This document shows, in pieces, positions 57,980-64,000 of a DNA stretch of 64,000 bases. Origin of the DNA: Aurantimonas marina (GTDB lineage: Bacteria > Pseudomonadota > Alphaproteobacteria > Rhizobiales > Rhizobiaceae); NCBI RefSeq assembly GCF_017183135.1, contig NZ_JADDXW010000012.1, positions 1 to 64,000 on the forward strand, read 5' to 3'. A program made the translations under genes and the position numbers. A model generated the notes under the pieces. It was not told the origin of the DNA. It saw only the letters and a program-made list of their open reading frames with translations, and ran no database searches. Numbering within the stretch: position 1 is the stretch's first letter; every line of letters begins with the position of its first letter.

Positions 57980-59202
57980 GCGAGCGCGTCACCATCGACC
58001 GGCTCGGCGCGCAGGGCGACGGCATCGCCGAGACCGGGGCCGGCTCGATCTTCGTGCCGTTCACGCTTCCCGGTGAGACGGTCGAGATCGCCACAGGGGG
58101 GCCGCGCGCCGAGGCCGCCACGATCCTCACGCCCTCGCCGCATCGCCAGACGCCGCCCTGCCCGCATTTCGGCACTTGCGGCGGCTGCGACCTGCAGCAT
58201 GCCGACGACGCCTTCTATCGCGCCTTCAAGCGCGATCTCGTCGTCGAGGCGCTGGCCCGCGCCGAGGTCGAAGCCGATGTCGGCGATCTGGTGCCCTGCC
58301 CGCCGGCCTCCCGGCGGCGCGTGGCCTTCTCCGCCGTGCGCGCCGGCAATCAGGTGCTGCTCGGCTTCAACGCCGCCCATTCCAACCGCATCGTCCCGAT
58401 CACCGTCTGCCCGATCGCGCTGCCGGCCATCGAACGCGCTCTGCCGGCACTGCAAAAGCTCGCTGCGATCCTGGTCGACCGCAAGCGGCCCCTGAAGCTG
58501 ACGGTCACCGCGACGCTCACCGGCCTCGACGTCGCGATTGCCGACGCGGCGAAACTGTCGGAGCCAATGCACCGGCAGGCGGTGTCGCTGGCGCTTGGCG
58601 AAGGCTTCGCGCGGCTGTCGGTCGGCGGCGAGACGCTGGTGGTGACGCAGCCGCCGACCATGGACTTCGGCGGCGTGACGGTCGAATTGCCCGCGGGCGC
58701 CTTCGTCCAGGCCGTCGCGGCGGCCGAGGCAACGATGGCGTCGCAGGTGCTGTCGCATTTGGCAGGGGCCAAGCGCGTTGCCGACCTCTTCGCCGGCTGC
58801 GGGACGTTCGCCCTGCGTCTGGCGCCACACGCCACCGTCCACGCGGTCGAGGCCGAAGTGCCGCAGCTCGCCGCGCTCCTCGCCGCCTGGCGCTCGCGGC
58901 CCGGCCTGAAGCCGCTGACGACCGAACGGCGCGATCTCTTTCGCCGTCCGATCCCGGCGAAGGAGCTCAAGCCCTATGATGGTGCGGTCTTCGACCCGCC
59001 GCGCGCCGGGGCGGAAGGCCTCGCGCGTGAGCTCGCGGCCTCGACGGTCGGGCGGATCGCCGCGGTCTCGTGCAATCCGGTGACGCTCGCCCGCGATCTC
59101 AAGATCCTCTCCGACGGCGGCTACCGCGTGACATCGGTGACGCCGATCGACCAGTTTTTATGGTCGCGGCATGTGGAGGTCGTTGCGCTTCTGGAGCGCT
59201 GA
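57976..59202 (+). CDS. RNA m5U methyltransferase (RlmD/TrmA family)
   Basis: A 408-residue class I SAM enzyme. An N-terminal TRAM domain (about 1-55) is followed by a 4Fe-4S site with cysteines in CPHFGTCGGCDLQH, a SAM motif VADLFAGCGTFALRLA, FDPPRAGAEGLARELA, and the nucleophilic cysteine in SCNPVTLARDL. It makes 5-methyluridine in 23S rRNA or tRNA; the exact site is not clear from sequence. Coupled to tlyA (ATGA). Confidence 0.92.
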   Translation: MSERVTIDRLGAQGDGIAETGAGSIFVPFTLPGETVEIATGGPRAEAATILTPSPHRQTPPCPHFGTCGGCDLQHADDAFYRAFKRDLVVEALARAEVEADVGDLVPCPPASRRRVAFSAVRAGNQVLLGFNAAHSNRIVPITVCPIALPAIERALPALQKLAAILVDRKRPLKLTVTATLTGLDVAIADAAKLSEPMHRQAVSLALGEGFARLSVGGETLVVTQPPTMDFGGVTVELPAGAFVQAVAAAEATMASQVLSHLAGAKRVADLFAGCGTFALRLAPHATVHAVEAEVPQLAALLAAWRSRPGLKPLTTERRDLFRRPIPAKELKPYDGAVFDPPRAGAEGLARELAASTVGRIAAVSCNPVTLARDLKILSDGGYRVTSVTPIDQFLWSRHVEVVALLER

Positions 59203-59276
59203 GCCGGCGCAAGGCTTGCGGCGATGCGCCAACCATGCGAGCCACAGTGGCCCCCAAGCCATGAGACGCCGACGCC

Positions 59277-59909
59277 TTGACCGAATATCTCATCCAGTAC
59301 GGCTACGCGTTCATCTTCGTCGTCGTCCTGCTTGAATCGACCGGCCTGCCGCTGCCCGGCGAAAGCCTTATCGTGGCCGCCGGCATGCTGTCGGGGGAAG
59401 GCTCCTTCAACATTGTCGCGGTACTGATCGCGGCCTTTTCCGGTTCGATCGTCGGCGACAATCTCGGCTATCTGGTCGGGCGCCGCTACGGCCGCAAGAT
59501 CGTCGTGCGCTGGGGCGCGCATTTCGGCCTCGGCGAGAAGCGTTTCGCCATGGTCGAGGAGCGCTTCCAGACCTACGGCTTCGCCGTCGTGCTGGTGGCG
59601 CGGTTCGTGATCATTCTCAGGCAGCTCAACGGTTTCGTCGCCGGCACCATGCGGATGAACTGGCCGGTCTTCCTGTTCTACAATTGCATCAGCGCGGCGC
59701 TGTGGGCCGGCGCCTACGGCCTCGGCGCCTATGTCTTCGGCACCGCGTTCCGGCATGTCTTCGCCGAAGTCGGCACCTGGCCGATCATCCTGATTGCCGG
59801 CGGCGTCTGCCTCGTCGGCATCGTCGGCACCTATCGCTTCCTGTTCAACGATGCGGAGCAAGAGAGCGACGAGGCCGACGAGCCGACGGCCCCCGACTCG
59901 CGGGGGTGA
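59277..59909 (+). CDS. DedA family membrane protein
   Basis: A 210-residue DedA/VTT-domain protein with about five hydrophobic segments. The conserved ESTGLPLPGESLIVAAG near the N-terminus, GDNLGYLVGRRYGRKIVVRW and FVIILRQLNGFVAGTMRM identify it. DedA proteins are candidate lipid (undecaprenyl or phospholipid) transporters or scramblases. The start is a TTG at 59277 with a weak ribosome site. An acidic tail ends the protein. Confidence 0.9.
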   Translation: MTEYLIQYGYAFIFVVVLLESTGLPLPGESLIVAAGMLSGEGSFNIVAVLIAAFSGSIVGDNLGYLVGRRYGRKIVVRWGAHFGLGEKRFAMVEERFQTYGFAVVLVARFVIILRQLNGFVAGTMRMNWPVFLFYNCISAALWAGAYGLGAYVFGTAFRHVFAEVGTWPIILIAGGVCLVGIVGTYRFLFNDAEQESDEADEPTAPDSRG

Positions 59910-59935
59910 GCCGCCCCGGGGATGAGAAAAACCCT

Positions 59936-60676
59936 CTACCGCGCCATAAACGCCCGAAACGCCGCCTTGGCCTCGTCCGAGGTCATCCGCTCGGAGAAAT
60001 ACTCGACCTCCAGATCGATGCGTTCGAGGAGATCCTCGCGCTGGCCGCGCAGCAGCTCGCGGGCGATCGCCAGGGCCTTCGGCGGCTTCGCGGCCAGTCG
60101 CAGGGCGGCATCGCGCGCCGTGGCCTCAATTCCCTCTTCCACAATCGCGTAGACGAGGCCGGCTTCACGCGCGGCTTCAGCGCCGAACGTGTCGCCAAGA
60201 ACCAGCAAGGCGAAGGCGCGCTGGTCGCCCATCAGCTTCGGCGCGATCAAGGTGGAACCGGCCTCGGGCGTGATGCCGAGGTCGAGGAACGGCGTCCTGA
60301 AGATCGAGCCGGGCGAACAATAGGCCAGATCGCAATGCATCAGGATGGTAGCGCCGATGCCGATGGCAAGCCCGTCGACTGCGGCGACCAACGGTTTGGA
60401 AAACGTCGCGATGGCGCGCAGGAAATCATGCACGTCGATGTGCCGGGCGCCGCCCTCGGCGATGGCGATGAAATCCTTGATGTCGTTGCCGGCGGTAAAG
60501 GTGCCGGGCGTGCCGCAGATCAGCACCACCCGGACCCCCTCGTCGCCACTGGCGGCGACCAAGGCATCGGCCATTGCCCGATACATGTCCCGGGTGATGG
60601 CGTTCTTCTTGTCCGGGCGGTTCATCCGGATGGTGAGGACGCCGGATTCGATGCCGGTCTCGATGAAATCGCTCAT
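59936..60676 (-). CDS. Enoyl-CoA hydratase/isomerase family protein
   Basis: A 246-residue crotonase-fold enzyme. It has GTFTAGNDIKDFIAIAEGG (oxyanion hole Gly), LVAAVDGLAIGIGATILMHC and SIFRTPFLDLGITPEAGSTL. The catalytic Glu at the second position is present in the PEAGS segment. It acts on acyl-CoA double bonds in fatty-acid breakdown. It lies 8 bases after the acyl-CoA dehydrogenase, in one operon. Confidence 0.9.
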   Translation of the reverse strand: MSDFIETGIESGVLTIRMNRPDKKNAITRDMYRAMADALVAASGDEGVRVVLICGTPGTFTAGNDIKDFIAIAEGGARHIDVHDFLRAIATFSKPLVAAVDGLAIGIGATILMHCDLAYCSPGSIFRTPFLDLGITPEAGSTLIAPKLMGDQRAFALLVLGDTFGAEAAREAGLVYAIVEEGIEATARDAALRLAAKPPKALAIARELLRGQREDLLERIDLEVEYFSERMTSDEAKAAFRAFMAR

Positions 60677-60684
60677 GATGGGAC

Positions 60685-62481
60685 CTACTGGAGAATCGCG
60701 TGGGCGGCGGCGAAGCTGGCGGCGCCCGCAACGACCTGCCGCTTCAGCGCACTCGTTTCGGTCAGGAGATTCTCCGCCATGAAGCGGGCGAGATGCGTGC
60801 GCTCGGTGCGGCCGGTATCGGCCAGCGCGCCCTTGGCGAGATAGACGGCGCCCGCGGTCAGGCCGAACAGTCTGAGATAGGACGTCGCGCCGGCGAGCGC
60901 GGTGTCCATGTCCTTGTCGGCGAGCGCCTTTGCGAGAAATGCCGTCGTCTCCTTCAGATCGTCGAGCGCGGCCGCCAAAGCCTCGCCGGTGACGCCGAAA
61001 TCAGCCGCGTTCCGGCCGCGCACGGCGTCGACCGTCTCGGCGAGTTCGGCCAGATAGGCGTTGACCGCGGCGCCGTCCGACTGGCCGATCTTGCGGGTGA
61101 CGAGATCGATCGCCTGGATGCCGTTGGTGCCCTCGTAGATCGGCGCGATCCGCGCATCCCGCAGCAGCCGCGCGGCGCCGGTCTCCTCGATGAAGCCCAT
61201 GCCGCCATGCACCTGGATGCCGAGCGAGGCGACCTCGACGCCAATATCGGTGGCGAACGCCTTGGCGATCGGCGTCAACAGATTCGCACGCTCCTTCCAG
61301 GCCAGCGCTTCGCTCGCCTCGTCGCGGCTCGCCTTGGCCATGTCGCTGGCGTGGCCGCAGGCATAGGCGATGGCGCGCGCGGAGCCGGTCAGCGCCTTCA
61401 TCGTCAGCAGTGAGCGGGCGACATCGGGATGCTCCACGATCGGGCTCATCTGCCCCGAAGGCTCGGCGCCCTTGACCAGCCGCGTCGAGCGGCCCTGGCG
61501 GCGCTCGCGCGCATAGTCGAGCGCCATCTGGAAAGCCGCCTCGGCAACGCCGACACCTTGCACGCCGACCAGGAGCCGGGCGTTGTTCATCATCGTGAAC
61601 ATGCAGGCGAGACCGCGATTTTCCTCGCCGATCAAATAGCCGACCGCGCCGGCCTCCTCGCCGTCGACACTGCCGTCGCCGTAGATCATCGTGCAGGTCG
61701 GCGAGCCGTGGATGCCCAGCTTGTGCTCGACGGAATGGCAGAAGACGTCGTTGCGGCGGCCGAGCGATCCGTCGGCCTCGACCAGGAATTTCGGCACCAG
61801 GAACAGCGAGATGCCCTTCACGCCGGCTGGCGCATCGGGCAGCCGCGCCAGCACGAGGTGCACGATGTTGTCGGTGAAATCGTGCTCGCCATAGGTGATG
61901 TAGATTTTCTGGCCGAAAATCCGGTAGCTGCCATCGCCGGCCCGTTCGGCCTTGGTCTTCAGCGCCGACAGGTCGGAGCCCGCCTGCGGCTCGGTGAGGT
62001 TCATCGTACCGTTCCACTCGCCGGAGACGAGCTTGGCCAGATACGCCGCCTTCAACTCATCCGAACCGTGCGTCTCCAGCGCCTCCACCGCTCCGACGGT
62101 CAGCGTCGGGCCGAGCGCGAAGCCCATCGACGCCGAGTTCCACATCTCGAAAACGGCGGCAGACAGCGATGTCGGCAGGGCCTGGCCGCCATATTCCTCC
62201 GGACCCGTCAGGGCGTTCCAGCCGCCGGCGATCCAGTCGGCGTAAAGTTCCTTCCAGCCGGTCGGCGTCGTCACCACACCGTCGGTCACGGACGTCCCTT
62301 CTCGATCGCCTATTTCAGCGAGCGGCGCGACCTTTTCGCTGGCGAAGCGACCGGCTTCCTCAAGCACCGCGTCCAGCAAATCGGGGGTCAGTTCGCCGAG
62401 CAGGCCTTTTTCCATCGCCGGCTCCAGACCGGCGACCTTCTTGAGGGCGAAGGCGATCTCGCCGACTGGTGCCTTGTACAT
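60685..62481 (-). CDS. Acyl-CoA dehydrogenase (long form, DmdC-like)
   Basis: A 598-residue FAD acyl-CoA dehydrogenase of the long type with a C-terminal extra domain (about 470-598). The N-terminus MYKAPVGEIAFALKKVAGL is the hallmark of this subfamily, which includes the methylmercaptopropionyl-CoA dehydrogenase DmdC. Also seen: MNLTEPQAGSDLSALKTKA, KIYITYGEHD, IHGGMGFIEETGAARLLRDA and APIYEGTNGIQAIDLVTRK with the catalytic Glu. The start at 62481 has GGAGGATATTTC upstream. The natural substrate is not decidable. Confidence 0.93.
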   Translation of the reverse strand: MYKAPVGEIAFALKKVAGLEPAMEKGLLGELTPDLLDAVLEEAGRFASEKVAPLAEIGDREGTSVTDGVVTTPTGWKELYADWIAGGWNALTGPEEYGGQALPTSLSAAVFEMWNSASMGFALGPTLTVGAVEALETHGSDELKAAYLAKLVSGEWNGTMNLTEPQAGSDLSALKTKAERAGDGSYRIFGQKIYITYGEHDFTDNIVHLVLARLPDAPAGVKGISLFLVPKFLVEADGSLGRRNDVFCHSVEHKLGIHGSPTCTMIYGDGSVDGEEAGAVGYLIGEENRGLACMFTMMNNARLLVGVQGVGVAEAAFQMALDYARERRQGRSTRLVKGAEPSGQMSPIVEHPDVARSLLTMKALTGSARAIAYACGHASDMAKASRDEASEALAWKERANLLTPIAKAFATDIGVEVASLGIQVHGGMGFIEETGAARLLRDARIAPIYEGTNGIQAIDLVTRKIGQSDGAAVNAYLAELAETVDAVRGRNAADFGVTGEALAAALDDLKETTAFLAKALADKDMDTALAGATSYLRLFGLTAGAVYLAKGALADTGRTERTHLARFMAENLLTETSALKRQVVAGAASFAAAHAILQ

Positions 62482-62634
62482 GAAATATCCTCCAAAACCG
62501 GCGTTGAAGCGAGCGATCCTCAAGGGATATCGAACAAATCCACCGGATCGCATCTTACGTAAAAGTCAATTTAGCGCAAGGAACCGAAATACGTTCTCAA
62601 CCATTTCCGTCATACAGCAATCAGGAGGAAGTTG

Positions 62635-63477
62635 ATGCGGTTTGTACGCTTTGGCCACCGCGGTTCCGAGCGGCCGGGCTTGATGGACGACGACAACCGT
62701 ATACGAGACCTCTCCGAGCATGTTTCCTCGTTGGCCGGGCCATCCCTGGACCCTGATGAACTCGCCGCCTGCGGGCGCCTCGATCCCGCTTCGCTGCCGC
62801 TCGTGCCCGAGGGCGTGCGCCTGTGCAGGCCGGTGCAGAAAATCGGCAAGATCGTCGGCGTCGGACCGAACTACCACGACAGCGCCAGCCTCGCCGGCTT
62901 CAAGGTCAATCCGGAGCCGACGATCTTCCTGAAGGCGGCGACGGCGGCCTGCGGACCCACCGATCCGATCGAGTTGCCCAAGCTGTCCACACGGGTCGAC
63001 TGGGGCGTGGAACTCGCCGTGGTGATCGGCCGCAGGGCAAAATATGTCAGCGTCGAGGACGCGCTCCGGCACGTCGCGGGCTTCACGCTTGGCAACGACA
63101 TCACCGAGCGCAGCTTTCAGCTGCAGCGCGGCGGGCAGTGGTCGAAGGGCAAGTCGCACGACACCTTCGCCCCGCTTGGCCCGTGGCTGGTCCCACCCGA
63201 CCAATTGCCCGATTACGGGGAGATCGACCTCTGGCTCGACGTCAATGGCGAGCGCCAGCAGTCGGGCAATACGGCGGACATGATCTTCAAGGTGCCGTAT
63301 CTCATCTCCTACATCTCGCGCTTCATGCGGCTCGAGCCCGGCGACGTGATCCTGACCGGAACGCCCGGCGGCGTCGGCCTTTCCTACGACCCGCCACGTT
63401 TCCTGAAGTCCGGCGACCGGGTGACGCTCGGCGGCACCGGGCTCGGGTCGCAGGATTCCACCTGCGTCAGCCTGTAA
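62635..63477 (+). CDS. Fumarylacetoacetate hydrolase (FAH) family protein
   Basis: A 280-residue FAH-fold enzyme. It shows KIGKIVGVGPNYHDSASLAG, the metal-site Glu and Asp in TIFLKAATAACGP, DWGVELAVVIGRRA and GNDITERSF, and the closing GDVILTGTPGGVG. Members hydrolyse or decarboxylate C-C bonds of acylpyruvates and ketodiacids. The ATG at 62635 has AGGAGGAAG just upstream. It is divergent from the acyl-CoA dehydrogenase and converges with the 3-hydroxyacyl-CoA dehydrogenase gene, overlapping by 11 bases. Confidence 0.9.
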   Translation: MRFVRFGHRGSERPGLMDDDNRIRDLSEHVSSLAGPSLDPDELAACGRLDPASLPLVPEGVRLCRPVQKIGKIVGVGPNYHDSASLAGFKVNPEPTIFLKAATAACGPTDPIELPKLSTRVDWGVELAVVIGRRAKYVSVEDALRHVAGFTLGNDITERSFQLQRGGQWSKGKSHDTFAPLGPWLVPPDQLPDYGEIDLWLDVNGERQQSGNTADMIFKVPYLISYISRFMRLEPGDVILTGTPGGVGLSYDPPRFLKSGDRVTLGGTGLGSQDSTCVSL

Positions 63478-64000
63478 CAGCGGTGGATTTTTCCTTCAGG
63501 CGGTCCCATCCCGCATCGGGCTTGAAACGAGCGCCATGTTTGTCCGCCAGCGCGTTCAGCTTGGCGACGATCTCATCGACGCCGCGCTTCTTGGCGTAGT
63601 GGATCGGCCCACCCCGGAACGGCGCGAAGCCGGTGCCGAAGATCATCGCCCCGTCGGCAACATCCTCGCTCTCTGCGACGCCCTCGCGCAGGCACGCAAC
63701 GACCGCGTTCAGCATCGGCAGGATCAATCGATCCAGAATGTCGGCATCGTCCGAGGCCGAATCCGGCAGCGCCTCGATCTTCTGCTTCTTGGGCTTGCCA
63801 TCGGAATCATATGCGTAGAGCCCGGCGCCGGTCTTGCGACCGAGCTTGCCATCGGCAACCATCCTCTCCAGCCAGGCCGGCGTTTCCGGAAAGTCGCTGT
63901 CCAGCCGCTCGCGCAGCGAGGCTGAAACCTCGACGGCGATATCAAGCCCGACCTGGTCGGCGAGTTCGACGGGTCCCATCGGCATGCCGAAATCCTCGGC
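63467..64000 (-). CDS. 3-hydroxyacyl-CoA dehydrogenase (FadJ/FadB-like), C-terminal part
   Basis: The 177 visible codons are the C-terminus of a multifunctional fatty-acid oxidation protein and run off the window at 64000. DFGMPMGPVELADQVGLD is the typical start of the 3HCDH C-terminal domain, followed by GRKTGAGLYAY and, near the end, FGTGFAPFRGGPIHYA, a segment typical of the FadB/FadJ alpha subunit. The N-terminal crotonase and NAD-binding domains lie outside. It belongs with the beta-oxidation genes just upstream. Confidence 0.9.
   Translation of the reverse strand, partial: AEDFGMPMGPVELADQVGLDIAVEVSASLRERLDSDFPETPAWLERMVADGKLGRKTGAGLYAYDSDGKPKKQKIEALPDSASDDADILDRLILPMLNAVVACLREGVAESEDVADGAMIFGTGFAPFRGGPIHYAKKRGVDEIVAKLNALADKHGARFKPDAGWDRLKEKSTAVTG

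Overview
The window is a GC-rich chromosomal segment of an alphaproteobacterium. Hyphomicrobiales (Rhizobiales) is most likely. The pointers are the CcrM GANTC methylase beside mutY, the coxB-coxA-ctaB-coxF-ctaG-coxC-DUF983-surf1 order followed by ispH-thrB-rnhA, the xseB-dxs-tlyA block, an IalB-family protein and rhizobial-type palindromic repeats. Genus cannot be fixed from the sequence alone.

Bases 1-2870 are the decayed end of a genomic island: a membrane-protein fragment, the 3' half of an IS3-type transposase, an orphan FNR/FixK-type promoter, an ECF sigma factor with a cysteine-rich tail, a chimeric ORF made of IS256-type and IS3-type pieces, and an integrase N-terminal stub beside a tRNA-Gln gene that probably served as attachment site.

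Bases 3100-31200 are core chromosome: a DUF3616 protein overlapping a metallo-beta-lactamase-fold hydrolase, DUF1499 protein, fatty-acyl-CoA ligase, SLC13 permease, a diverged pyruvate phosphate dikinase-like protein, DsbA, DciA (DUF721), two cell-surface polysaccharide genes, mutY-HAD-ccrM, threonine synthase with an M16 protease and RimJ, a large c-di-GMP protein (active-looking EAL, degenerate GGDEF), YqgE, a DsbD-domain protein, peroxiredoxin, and rnhA-thrB-ispH.

Bases 32400-39440 hold a PilZ protein and the complete aa3-type cytochrome c oxidase operon on the minus strand, including a 44-residue CoxF-like protein. Its two longer spacers contain perfect stem-loops. Bases 39800-52430 hold IalB, TldD, a sirtuin, pdxH, a DnaJ-type chaperone, fabI, a histidine phosphatase, DUF1344 protein, aroC, an FG-GAP protein, a histone-deacetylase-like hydrolase, xseB and dxs.

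Bases 52430-57210 are the main accessory insertion, lying between dxs and tlyA. A tight four-gene operon encodes a C5-cytosine DNA methyltransferase, a Vsr mismatch endonuclease, a MORC/MutL-like GHKL ATPase and a methyltransferase-fold protein of unknown role. No ordinary restriction endonuclease is present. This is the best candidate for a little-described defence or epigenetic system. It is followed by about 650 bases without a gene that contain a large inverted repeat.

Bases 57215-64000 return to core genes: tlyA, an RNA m5U methyltransferase, DedA, enoyl-CoA hydratase, acyl-CoA dehydrogenase, FAH-family hydrolase and the C-terminal part of a 3-hydroxyacyl-CoA dehydrogenase cut by the window end.
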